Part shown: positions 40,719-48,399 of the stretch, piece after piece
How positions within the stretch are numbered: the stretch's first letter is position 1
Layout of the letters: the number at the start of each line of letters is the position of its first letter
Origin: Pseudarthrobacter sp. NS4
GTDB taxonomy: Bacteria > Actinomycetota > Actinomycetes > Actinomycetales > Micrococcaceae
Direction of reading: 5' to 3'
NCBI RefSeq assembly: GCF_024758005.1
Contig: NZ_CP103288.1
Span: forward strand, 1,116,001 to 1,180,000
Length of the DNA: 64,000 bases
Notes under the pieces: generated by a model
Databases searched by the model: none
What the model saw: the letters and a program-made list of their open reading frames with translations, nothing else
Told to the model about the DNA's origin: nothing
Program-made: the position numbers and the translations under genes

Positions 40719-40922
40719 TTGGTGGATCCACTTCTGATCCTGCACAAAGCCGACGTTGCCGGTGCGGAACCAGCCGAAAGGGTCAATGTCACCGGCATCG
40801 TCTACAGGGGTTTTGATGCAGCGGAAGTAGAGAAGGAGACCGGGATCGACCTGGATGAAGCCCTTCACCAGCAGTGGGAGGGCGATTCCTACATCGTTGC
40901 CTCCGGGGTCAAACCGCAATAG
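40719..40922 (+). CDS. small hypothetical ORF, possibly frameshifted
   Basis: From TTG 40719 this frame encodes 67 residues, ending 'ERVNVTGIVYRGFDAAEVEK', ETGIDLDEALHQQWEGDSY and IVASGVKPQ, which look like real protein. Its TTG has no ribosome-binding site. Just upstream, ATG 40696 has a good site (AGAGGAAAA) but gives only 13 codons (MNAILTNPWWIHF, then TGA). Either the two parts are one gene broken by a frameshift, or the short peptide is a leader allowing reinitiation. A sequencing error is the third choice. Confidence 0.45.
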   Translation: MVDPLLILHKADVAGAEPAERVNVTGIVYRGFDAAEVEKETGIDLDEALHQQWEGDSYIVASGVKPQ

Positions 40923-40934
40923 CGCAAGCCGGCC

Positions 40935-40973
40935 TTTAGCGGTGTCTCTTTAGCGGTGTCTCTTTAGCGGTGC
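40935..40973. repeat. 14-bp tandem duplication at the LapA stop codon
   Basis: The unit CTTTAGCGGTGTCT occurs as two full copies (40935-40948, 40949-40962) and a partial third copy (CTTTAGCGGTG) from 40963 that covers the stop codon of the LapA-domain gene (40964). Tandem duplication of the gene's 3' end is the likely origin. It is a possible site of length variation. Confidence 0.7.
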
Positions 40974-41359
40974 CGGGGACCGCGTTCCCGTGCTGGCGGG
41001 CGTGCATCGGGGCGACTGCGCTTCGCGGTCATACGCAGCTGGCCGATGCGGACCGCTCCGGCAATGGCCACCAGGACTCCTCCGCAAACGGCGGCGATCA
41101 AGAGAGCCAGACCCAGTGGCAGGGCCCCGGCAAGGCCGAGATACTGGATGCTCACAGAGCCCTGGTTCTGAAGGATGAGAACGATCATCAGAATCAGGAG
41201 CACAAGCGTGGCTATTGTCGCGACCCAGATGACACCGGCCCGGGTGACCTGGGGCGGCTCGGAGGTGCCTGTCTTAGCAGCCGGGCGGGGACCTACCGAC
41301 GGCGGCCTTGCCGGCCTGGGTGGTATTGAATGTTCGGCCACTAGAGGATCGGTTTGCAT
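40964..41359 (-). CDS. LapA-domain (DUF1049) membrane protein
   Basis: This 131-residue protein has two membrane helices in its middle ('VIWVATIATLVLLILMIVLI' and 'LPLGLALLIAAVCGGVLVAI') joined by QNQGSVSIQYLG, the LapA/DUF1049 signature. The C-terminus is Arg-rich and would face the cytoplasm. In Gram-negatives LapA aids envelope LPS assembly; in actinobacteria the role is unknown. ATG 41359 is preferred; an in-frame GTG at 41395 adds 12 residues but lacks a ribosome-binding site. Confidence 0.88.
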   Translation of the reverse strand: MQTDPLVAEHSIPPRPARPPSVGPRPAAKTGTSEPPQVTRAGVIWVATIATLVLLILMIVLILQNQGSVSIQYLGLAGALPLGLALLIAAVCGGVLVAIAGAVRIGQLRMTAKRSRPDARPPARERGPRHR

Positions 41360-41658
41360 GTTTCCACGCCCTTCGTCGACTTCCTCACTTTCCACGCTAC
41401 GCGGACCCTTGAGAGCAGCTCAACACCCGTAATTTGATCGCAACGGCCGTCCTGGGCCTTTTACCGGCCCGTTACTCAGGGGGCGGTGCTGGGAGGTGTT
41501 CGGGCTGGGCCTGCTGGCCACACTCCTTCCTCCCACCTAGGATCGAATGACCAGCCAGTAACCAGCCAGGGCCCGCAGGCGAGTACCGGCGGATCGACTC
41601 ACCCGGTGTTCACGACTTGCCCTGCATGTTGTTGGAAGACGAGAGAAGGAGATCGCCC

Positions 41659-42009
41659 GTGCAAATTCAGGTCAGCACAAACAGCAGCGTCGACGGCAGT
41701 GAAGGATTGACCAGCGAGATCGAATCCACTGTCAGTAATACGCTTTCCCGCTTCGTCGATCAGATCACACGGGTGGAGGTGCACCTTGCCGATGAAAACG
41801 CAGACAAATCAGGCGGCGGGGACAAACGGTGCACGATGGAGGCGCGGGTAGCAGGACAACAACCGGTGGCTGTCTCTCATAACGCAGACTCCTTGGAGGA
41901 AGCCTACGCGGGAGCAGCTGACAAGCTCTCCAATCTCCTCACCAGCAAGCTGGGCAAGCTGGACAGGCGCAAAGGGAACCAGCCGATGGGAGGGCCCGGG
42001 GCTTCGTGA
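41659..42009 (+). CDS. ribosome hibernation factor HPF/RaiA-like protein
   Basis: This 116-residue protein of the sigma54-modulation/HPF family has the 'MQIQVSTNSSVDGSEGL' start, the VEVHLADENADKSGG central strand and the helix 'NADSLEEAYAGAADKLSNLL'. HPF binds the small ribosomal subunit to make inactive ribosomes in stationary phase. This is a short form, without the C-terminal dimerisation domain of long HPF. GTG 41659 has AAGGAG 7 bp upstream. A baeRF gene follows after 66 bp on the same strand, which suggests a joint role. Confidence 0.88.
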   Translation: MQIQVSTNSSVDGSEGLTSEIESTVSNTLSRFVDQITRVEVHLADENADKSGGGDKRCTMEARVAGQQPVAVSHNADSLEEAYAGAADKLSNLLTSKLGKLDRRKGNQPMGGPGAS

Positions 42010-42075
42010 CGGCTCCGCCATTCCAGTCAGCCCTCCCAAAGAGCGGCATCGAACGCTTGCCGAAAGGACCCTAAG

Positions 42076-43224
42076 TTGTTCACGCAAACCGACCTGACCC
42101 GACTCATGACCACCAAGTCAGCCACTGCTGTATCGATTTTTATGCCGACTCATCCCAAAGGGAAAGATGTACGGCAGGACCCCATCCGCCTGAAGAACCT
42201 CCTGGCCGGCGCCCGGTCAAAGCTCACTGCGGCCGGCATGTCCGAAGCAGACGCCGATACCATTCTTGAGCCCGCCACGGATCTTTTGGATGACCGTGAT
42301 TTCTGGCAGCACCAGAGCACTGGATTGGCTCTTTTCATCAATGAGAATAGAACAAATGAATACCGGGTGCCCCTTGCCCTCGAGGAACGCGTGGTTGTCG
42401 GTGCGAAATTTCACATAAGGCCGTTGCTGCCCATACTGGCGGCCGACGGGCACTTCTCCGTCCTGACGGTCACGGCCGATAAAGCTGCTCTCTTCAGCGG
42501 GTCCCGGCACGAATTGGTTGAGGAAAAAACTGCCGGCCTTCCCGAGAGGTCTTCAGTGGAAAACGATTATGAAAACCCGCTGCAGGCAAGCCCTCCCGCG
42601 CGTCCAAATGTAGGAGCAGCGAACATTCCGAATGCGCAGGTTTACGGGGACAGCCCACCCGATTTCAAGAAAGCGCGCCTGCTGGAATACGTCGCGGATG
42701 TGGCCAAGGCCGTGGAAAGCCGCCTCGCCGCGGACCCCCAGCCCCTGGTACTCGTCGCCGATGCTGAAGTTGGTGGGCACTTCCAGCAGGCGAGCCACCT
42801 TGGCCAGCTCCTGGCAGGGGTGGTTGAGATCAATCCGCACGCACTCGCTGCTTCGGCGCTGCACGGCCTGGCCTACCCGCAGGTACAGGAGCGTCTGGAC
42901 AGCGGACGCGTTGAGGCCCTGGCCAGCGCAGCTGAACTCCTGGGCCGGGGCGACCACACAGCCACGAGCCGTCTCGAGGACATAGTACGGGCGTCACACC
43001 AGGGCCGGATCGGCACCTTACTCCTTCACGACGGCGAGCCGGTCTGGGGGCACTACGACAGCGAGGCTGACGCCCTCGAGACAGGGCCCGAATATGAATC
43101 CGAGGGGGAGGACCTTTTAGGCATCGCTGCCATGAACACACTCCAAAACGGAGGGGATGTCCACGTTATGTCAGTGGATGAACTCCCCAAGGAAACGGAT
43201 GCGGTAGCCCTCCTGCGCTACTGA
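42076..43224 (+). CDS. baeRF3-type bacterial eRF1-like protein
   Basis: This 382-residue protein fits the bacterial archaeo-eukaryotic release-factor-like (baeRF) families, best type 3: 'ILAADGHFSVLTVTADKAAL' followed by FSGSRHELVE in the middle, and a C-terminal 'LLHDGEPVWGHYDSEADALE'. The eRF1-like central and C-terminal folds suggest action on the ribosome; a direct catalytic motif such as GGQ is not seen. TTG 42076 follows AAAGGA. Adjacent HPF and PRC genes suggest a ribosome-stress role. The type 3 assignment is by recall and not checked. Confidence 0.8.
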   Translation: MFTQTDLTRLMTTKSATAVSIFMPTHPKGKDVRQDPIRLKNLLAGARSKLTAAGMSEADADTILEPATDLLDDRDFWQHQSTGLALFINENRTNEYRVPLALEERVVVGAKFHIRPLLPILAADGHFSVLTVTADKAALFSGSRHELVEEKTAGLPERSSVENDYENPLQASPPARPNVGAANIPNAQVYGDSPPDFKKARLLEYVADVAKAVESRLAADPQPLVLVADAEVGGHFQQASHLGQLLAGVVEINPHALAASALHGLAYPQVQERLDSGRVEALASAAELLGRGDHTATSRLEDIVRASHQGRIGTLLLHDGEPVWGHYDSEADALETGPEYESEGEDLLGIAAMNTLQNGGDVHVMSVDELPKETDAVALLRY

Positions 43225-43239
43225 AGAACCGATGTGTCT

Positions 43240-43272
43240 CCCCATCCTTCGCTGGCCCTGGGAAGGATGGGG
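43240..43272 (+). terminator. hairpin after baeRF gene
   Basis: CCCCATCCTTC (43240-43250) pairs perfectly with GAAGGATGGGG (43262-43272) across an 11-nt loop, just after the baeRF stop (43224). The next gene, at 43307, has its own ribosome-binding site; the hairpin may terminate or attenuate. Confidence 0.72.
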
Positions 43273-43306
43273 AGAGCCGCGACAAGCAGTACGAGAAGGA
43301 GAAACC

Positions 43307-43747
43307 ATGATTAGCACCGAGAAACTTTCTGCACTGATCGCCGCCGGCGGCAACGTCGTTGACTCCGACGGAAGCAACATCGGATTCATCGGACAAATTT
43401 ACCTCGATGACCAGACCTCAGAGCCCACTTGGGTTACGGTCCAGACCGGGCTCTTTGGAAACCAGGAATCCTTCGCCCCACTGGACTCCGCAACCCAGGA
43501 CGGCAAGGACATCCTTGTTCCCTACAGCAAGGACAAGGTCAGGGACGCGCCCCGCATCGCCCCGGACGGTCACCTGGAGCCGGAGGAGGAAGACCGCCTC
43601 TACAGCTACTACGGGCTCAGCGCCGGCGCCGGGAACACGGGCTCCACCACGGATGAGGAGCTGCCCCCCTCGGAAGAGCAGCTGCACGGCGGGACCCGCA
43701 AGGAAGAGCCCCGCCGGACACGCCTGCGGAAGTTCGTGGCTGCCTAG
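43307..43747 (+). CDS. PRC-barrel protein, short relative of the PRC-DUF2382 protein
   Basis: This 146-residue protein is about 75% identical to residues 1-~105 of the PRC-DUF2382 protein at 29448-30227 ('SDGSNIGFIGQIYLDDQTSE', 'SKDKVRDAPRIAPDGHLEPE'). It ends at LRKFVAA where the longer protein continues as LRKYVVTENVTK, so the DUF2382 region is absent. The leader GTACGAGAAGGAGAA is also shared. It may be a truncated duplicate or a stand-alone PRC version. ATG 43307 has AAGGAG. Confidence 0.88.
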   Translation: MISTEKLSALIAAGGNVVDSDGSNIGFIGQIYLDDQTSEPTWVTVQTGLFGNQESFAPLDSATQDGKDILVPYSKDKVRDAPRIAPDGHLEPEEEDRLYSYYGLSAGAGNTGSTTDEELPPSEEQLHGGTRKEEPRRTRLRKFVAA

Positions 43748-43758
43748 ACCGTTGGCGC

Positions 43759-44763
43759 TTACTCCGTAACAGCCACCGGGGCCGGCTCGCCGCCGCGCAG
43801 GGCAGGAGCGCTGCGACGGCGCCAGTAAGCCGCCAGCACCGCGCCGGAAACATTGTGCCAGACCGAGAAAATAGCACCGGGCAGAGCTGCTTCGGGAGTC
43901 AGATACTGACGTGCCAGCCCTGCTGCAAGGCCTGAATTCTGCATGCCCACCTCAACGGCAGTGGTGCGCCTGGAGGGAATCGGCAGCCGGAACAAACGGG
44001 CGGCACCGTAACCGAGGGCGTATCCCAGGCTGTTGTGCAGAATAACGGCCGCGAGGACCAGCAGGCCGGCTGCGAAGATGGCCTTGGCGCTTCCGGCGAC
44101 CACCGCAACCACCACAACGGTGATGGCGAGTACCGAAATCCAGGGAAGGGCAGGCAGGGCCTGGTTGACGAGGCGCGGCAGGAAGAACCGGATGACAAGC
44201 CCCAGCAGCACGGGGAACAGCACGATCTGGACGATGGACCACGCCATCGAACCGGCGTCCACCGGCATGTACTGGCCGGCCAGCCACAGTGCCAGCACCG
44301 GGGTGAGCAGGGGAGCGATCAGCGTGGACACGGTGGTCATCGCCACGGACAGGGCGACGTCACCCCTGGCCAGGTAGGACACCACGTTCGAAGCAGTTCC
44401 GCCGGGGCAGCAGCCCACCAGGATGACGCCCGCGGCCAGCGCCGGCGGGAGCCCCAGTGCAGCTGCGATTAACCAGCCCAGGAGCGGCATGACGGCGTAC
44501 TGGGCCACAACTCCGATCACCACCGGGACAGGGCGTTTGGCAATGACGGCGAAGTCAGGGGGAGTAAGTGTCAGCCCCATGCCGAACATGATGAGTCCCA
44601 GGAGGGGCGTGATCCAGGGACCCAGCCCGGTGAAGGCTGTTGGGGCGGCAAGTGCTACGGCGCCTCCGGCCAGGATCAGTACGGGGAAAAGTGTGACGGC
44701 GATGCGGGCGCTGCGTTCTTCCGCGGCGGATGCCGGCGTGGAAGATTCGGATAAAGAAGACAT
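43759..44763 (-). CDS. bile acid:sodium symporter (BASS) family transporter
   Basis: This 334-residue protein has 9-10 membrane helices. The BASS signatures are 'PLLGLIMFGMGLTLTPPDFA' (about residues 53-72), 'VGCCPGGTASNVVSYLARGD' and 'VEVGMQNSGLAAGLARQYLT', which hold the crossing sodium/substrate site. The family carries organic anions with sodium. The actual substrate is unknown. It starts at ATG 44763. It is convergent with the PRC-barrel gene, 11 bp away. Confidence 0.93.
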   Translation of the reverse strand: MSSLSESSTPASAAEERSARIAVTLFPVLILAGGAVALAAPTAFTGLGPWITPLLGLIMFGMGLTLTPPDFAVIAKRPVPVVIGVVAQYAVMPLLGWLIAAALGLPPALAAGVILVGCCPGGTASNVVSYLARGDVALSVAMTTVSTLIAPLLTPVLALWLAGQYMPVDAGSMAWSIVQIVLFPVLLGLVIRFFLPRLVNQALPALPWISVLAITVVVVAVVAGSAKAIFAAGLLVLAAVILHNSLGYALGYGAARLFRLPIPSRRTTAVEVGMQNSGLAAGLARQYLTPEAALPGAIFSVWHNVSGAVLAAYWRRRSAPALRGGEPAPVAVTE

Positions 44764-44894
44764 ACCTACCGGATTATCACAGTGCGGGTATGCTCCCGGA
44801 ATCAGTGCGGGTTGATGACGCAGCGGGAGGTACGACGGCGCCGGGGGCAGTTCCGCGTTTACGTCACCGGCCGTCCGGGTGGCGGTAGGGGGTG

Positions 44895-44927
44895 ACCGTG
44901 CGCCGCGTGAACGACGCGGCGCACGGT
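44895..44927 (-). terminator. terminator of the alanine/glycine symporter gene
   Basis: ACCGTGCGCCGCGT (44895-44908) and ACGCGGCGCACGGT (44914-44927) form a perfect 14-bp stem with a GAACG loop, 10 bp beyond the stop of the minus-strand symporter gene. Confidence 0.82.
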
Positions 44928-44937
44928 GCTCTGCGCA

Positions 44938-46479
44938 CTAGATCCGCGCGGATTCCTTCTCGCGGATGGCCGGCTGGTAGGACTCCCAGAAGGTGGCCCC
45001 AACGATGCCGAGGGGCTTCGGGTCGAAGACGGGGTCGAGGCCGAGCTTCTGCTGCCGTTCGAAGTCCTTGAGCGCCTTGAATGCGGGCTTCTGCAGGATC
45101 AGGATGCCCAGGATGTTCAGCCAGGCCATGAGGCCGACGCCGATGTCACCCATCGTCCAGGCGTCGGCGGCGGTGTTCACGCAGCCGTAGGCCACGGCGA
45201 TGAGAATCGCCACCTGCAGGGCCATGGTGGTCATGCGGCCCACGCTGACCCGGACGCCGGGAACCAGCTTGTTCGAGGAGTTGCCCACGAGGAAGCGCAG
45301 GTTGGTCTCCGCCATGTAGTAGTAGGCGATGACAGTCGTCAGGCAGAAGAAGATCAGCGTGACCGCGATGAACGCGGCGCCGAAACCCGGGAAGACGGAG
45401 TCGAATCCGGTCTGCACAAACTGGGGCCCGACGGTGGCCGTGGCCGAAAGCAGGCCGCCCTCCACGAGGACCTCGCCGTCTTCGGTGCCTCCGGAGAAGA
45501 CACGGTAGGCGCCGGTGGAGAGGATCAGGAAGCCGGTGGCCGAGCACACGAACAGGGTGTCGATGTACACCGCGAAGGCCTGGACGAGGCCTTGCTTTGC
45601 CGGGTGCGACACCTCGGCGGCGGCCGCGGCGTGCGGGCCGGTTCCCTGGCCGGCCTCGTTCGAGTAGACGCCGCGCTTGACGCCCCACATCACGGCCAGG
45701 CCGATGACGGCGCCGAGGGCGGAATCCATGCCGAACGCGCTGCGGAACACCAGCGAAAGGATTTCCGGCAGCTGGCCGGCGTTAAGGAAGACGACGATCA
45801 GGGCAAGGATGATGTAGCCGGCGGCCATGAACGGCACGACGAACCCCGCAACGCTGGCGATGCGCTTCACGCCGCCGATGATGACAAAGGCCAAAAGGAT
45901 GACGGAACCGACGGCGACAGTCCACGGCTCGAGGGTCCATGCGCCGCTGATCGCGGTGGCCATCGAGTTGGCCTGGACACCCGGCATCAGGGCCCCGCAG
46001 GCAAGGACAGTCACGGCGGCGAAGACGTAGCCGTAGACCTTGAAGAAACCGGCGCCCTTGGTGTGGGCGAACGCGCGGGAAAAGTAGTAGGCCGGGCCGC
46101 CTCGGTACTCGCCGGTCAGCGGGTCGCGGGTCTTGTAGATCTGGCCAAGGGTCGACTCGATAAACGAGGTGGACGCGCCCAGGAAGGCGACCGCCCACAT
46201 CCAGAACAGGGCGCCCGGTCCGCCGAAGGCGATGGCGGTGGCGACGCCGGCGACGTTGCCGGTGCCGACGCGGCCGGACAGGGACATCGCCAACGCCTGG
46301 AACGAGGAGACTCCGGAGGCTGACTTCTCACCCCGCACCAGCTGCTGGATCATTCCCTTGACGTGCCGCACCTGCAGGAAGCGTGAGCGGACGGAGAAGT
46401 AGACGCCGGTGGCGAGACAGAGATAGACAAGCCAGTCGCTCCAGATCACGTTATTGATGGCTGACAGGACATCGCTCAT
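44938..46479 (-). CDS. alanine/glycine:cation symporter (AGCS) family protein
   Basis: This 513-residue sodium/proton amino acid symporter has about 11 helices. The N-terminal AGCS signature is 'SFQALAMSLSGRVGTGNVAG', and 'SNEAGQGTGPHAAAAAEVSH' lies in the middle. It brings in alanine or glycine with a cation. ATG 46479 has GGAGGG 11 bp upstream. The 260 bp upstream hold no gene; it includes CACAC-CAAAAC-GTGTG, a weak inverted repeat, but no glycine riboswitch that I can recognise. Confidence 0.94.
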   Translation of the reverse strand: MSDVLSAINNVIWSDWLVYLCLATGVYFSVRSRFLQVRHVKGMIQQLVRGEKSASGVSSFQALAMSLSGRVGTGNVAGVATAIAFGGPGALFWMWAVAFLGASTSFIESTLGQIYKTRDPLTGEYRGGPAYYFSRAFAHTKGAGFFKVYGYVFAAVTVLACGALMPGVQANSMATAISGAWTLEPWTVAVGSVILLAFVIIGGVKRIASVAGFVVPFMAAGYIILALIVVFLNAGQLPEILSLVFRSAFGMDSALGAVIGLAVMWGVKRGVYSNEAGQGTGPHAAAAAEVSHPAKQGLVQAFAVYIDTLFVCSATGFLILSTGAYRVFSGGTEDGEVLVEGGLLSATATVGPQFVQTGFDSVFPGFGAAFIAVTLIFFCLTTVIAYYYMAETNLRFLVGNSSNKLVPGVRVSVGRMTTMALQVAILIAVAYGCVNTAADAWTMGDIGVGLMAWLNILGILILQKPAFKALKDFERQQKLGLDPVFDPKPLGIVGATFWESYQPAIREKESARI

Positions 46480-46702
46480 AGGTGTGGGTTCCCTCCATGA
46501 AAGAGCGTGGGGCAATGCGGCTGGTGCTGCGCGCGGTCGGGTGGACGTAGTGGCGCGCACCACACCAAAACGTGTGAAGTGTCGCACAAAGTACCGGTGC
46601 TAGTCCATTTGGCCGTCTCTTCGGCGGCTTTGCGGCACACTCTGGCGAATAATATGTAGCCTGCCTGGCTGGTGGTTTTGGTATCTGCACGGCGCAATCT
46701 GA

Positions 46703-46720
46703 GCCAGACTGGAGTCTGGC
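46703..46720. promoter_or_regulatory. perfect palindrome upstream of the second 88-residue gene
   Basis: GCCAGACT-GG-AGTCTGGC is a perfect inverted repeat of 8-bp arms and 2-bp centre, ending 23 bp before the TTG start at 46743. The first copy of this gene has no such palindrome. It could be an operator or a small hairpin in the 5' leader. Confidence 0.5.
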
Positions 46721-46742
46721 CCCACAACGAAAGCAGACTTCC

Positions 46743-47009
46743 TTGATCACTCTCCAGCAGGACGCAGATGGCTTCATCCGGATGAACCGGCGCTACCCCG
46801 CCAGCGTCCGCATCACCATCAATTTCAACGACGGCAGCACCGGTGAGTTCTCGGGCCAGGCCCTCAACAACGCCTACGACACAGCGCTCGCCGAGTTCCG
46901 CGCGAAGAACGACCTCGACGCGCGGGGATACTCCAGGACGCCTGCGGGCCGGTCGAACTCGGGCAACAAGATTGATTTTGTTCCGGTGCACCCGGGCATG
47001 GGGGAGTAG
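46743..47009 (+). CDS. hypothetical 88-residue protein, copy 2
   Basis: This paralogue of 19886-20152 has the same length (267 bp), the same TTG start and the same tail IDFVPVHPGMGE. It carries ITLQQDADGFIRMNRRYP after the initiator and ASVRITINFNDGSTG in the strand region. The upstream ACGAAAGCAG string is shared with copy 1. Conservation of sequence and start argues for a real, selected gene. The function is unknown; no motif is recognised. It lies 263 bp from the divergent symporter gene. Confidence 0.82.
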   Translation: MITLQQDADGFIRMNRRYPASVRITINFNDGSTGEFSGQALNNAYDTALAEFRAKNDLDARGYSRTPAGRSNSGNKIDFVPVHPGMGE

Positions 47010-47102
47010 CCGGCGTCTTAGCGGCGACAAAGGTTACCCGGTGCTGCGCCGCGAGCACGGGGACTACCAGCGAGTCAGCGCGCGCACCGGGGAGTTTCCC
47101 GC

Positions 47103-47252
47103 GACGAGTATGCGCTGGCCACCTATCCGATCCTGGTGGGCGGCGGCGCGCCGTTCTTCACCGCGCTGGACAGTTGGGTGAACCTGGACCTGGTGGAGAC
47201 GCGGACGTGTCCCGGCGGCGTGGTCCTCCGCAGGTACGAGACTAGGCGCTGA
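47103..47252 (+). pseudogene. 3' remnant of a dihydrofolate reductase-like (RibD C-terminal) gene
   Basis: The frame ending at TGA 47252 encodes DEYALATYPILVGGGAPFF and then ALDSWVNLDLVETRTC, the C-terminal signature of dihydrofolate reductase/RibD-C family proteins. The upstream bases in this frame show no matching sequence and there is no start. About 50 of ~180 residues remain, so this is a gene fragment. Confidence 0.7.
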
Positions 47253-47326
47253 GCGCGGTTCCTTCCGGGGAACCATCCTCCACGTTGAGCCAAGAACGCG
47301 CGCTGGTAAAGCGCCGCGGGTAAGCC

Positions 47327-48235
47327 ATGCAGAATGAAGGTATGCGCACCTCCTCCGTTCCCGCTCCGGTGCTGATGGTCACCGCTGTACTATCTGTTCA
47401 GTTCGGTGCAGCGTTGGCCCAGACTCAGTTCGAAGTTGTGGGTCCCACAGGCGCAACGCTTCTCCGGCTGATCTTCGGCGCCCTGATCCTGCTGGTCGCC
47501 GTGCGACCGAAGGTCAGCGGATGGACGCGGGAGCAGTGGGCAGCCGCAACAGTGTTGGGCGTCGCGCTGGCTGGAATGAACACCCTGATCTATCTGGCCA
47601 TCGGTGAGATTCCGATAGGTGTCGCCGTGACGCTTGAATTCACCGGGCCTCTTCTGCTTGCCCTTGTGCAGACGCGGCGCCTTGCCGACGCGGCATGGGC
47701 ACTGTTGGCGTTCGCGGGAGTTGTTCTCCTGGGGCTCGACGGCGGCAGCGACCTCTCGCTCGCGGGTATCCTTTTCGCGCTCGGCGCGGGCGCCTTTTGG
47801 GTTGTTTACATCCTCGCCAGTGCACGCGTCGGCCGGCTGGTGCCCGGCGTCGAAGGCTTGGCAGTATCCATGGCGATCGGCGCGGTCCTCGCGTTGCCTT
47901 TTGGCGCAACGGCTGCGATGGGCGGAGCGGTGGCCTCACCGCTGGTGCTGCCGGTCTTTGTGGGTGTGGCGCTGCTGTCCAGCGCGCTTCCCTATGGCCT
48001 GGAGATGCTCGCGCTGCGGCGGCTATCCACCCGCGTCTTCGGCGTCCTCTCCGCACTGGGCCCGGCCGTGGCCGCACTCGCCGGCTTGCTGGTGTTGGGC
48101 CAGGCGCTTGGCCCCCGCGAGATCACAGCCCTGGTTTTGGTCAGTGCCGCCTCCGTCGGTGTCACGGTGGGCGTACGACGACGGCGCGCCGACAATTCAG
48201 CTTCCGTCCTTTCCCAACTCAAGAAAACGGACTAA
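47327..48235 (+). CDS. EamA/RhtA-like DMT family exporter
   Basis: This ~302-residue transporter has ten membrane helices in two EamA repeats: 'GAALAQTQFEVVGPTGATLL' (first) and 'LLSSALPYGLEMLALRRLST' (second, matching the RhtA-type signature). Such proteins export amino acids such as threonine and homoserine. Start choices are ATG 47327 and ATG 47342, five codons apart; GAAGG lies just before the second. No operon partner is clear. Confidence 0.9.
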   Translation: MQNEGMRTSSVPAPVLMVTAVLSVQFGAALAQTQFEVVGPTGATLLRLIFGALILLVAVRPKVSGWTREQWAAATVLGVALAGMNTLIYLAIGEIPIGVAVTLEFTGPLLLALVQTRRLADAAWALLAFAGVVLLGLDGGSDLSLAGILFALGAGAFWVVYILASARVGRLVPGVEGLAVSMAIGAVLALPFGATAAMGGAVASPLVLPVFVGVALLSSALPYGLEMLALRRLSTRVFGVLSALGPAVAALAGLLVLGQALGPREITALVLVSAASVGVTVGVRRRRADNSASVLSQLKKTD

Positions 48236-48399
48236 CCGTTCGCCGCGCACTTTCTACCGCCTGCCGCATAGAAGGTAAGTTTGCTGAGCATTTGCATCAT
48301 GATTGCCGGAGGCCGCGGCGCTATAAGGGGACTTTTTCCTCTGGAGGGGTATGCGCCGGGGCGGCAATAGGACACGCCTTTGAAGAGCAAGGGAGCATT

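Noticed and set aside
46480..46742. Glycine riboswitch upstream of the alanine/glycine symporter.
   Set aside because: The region lacks the conserved tandem aptamer core; only a weak inverted repeat (CACAC-N6-GTGTG) is present.
47695..48399. Open frame continuing upstream of the OFA transporter through the EamA gene (699 codons in total).
   Set aside because: The upstream part is a shadow of the EamA gene in another frame. The ribosome-binding site and family start agree with ATG 48400.
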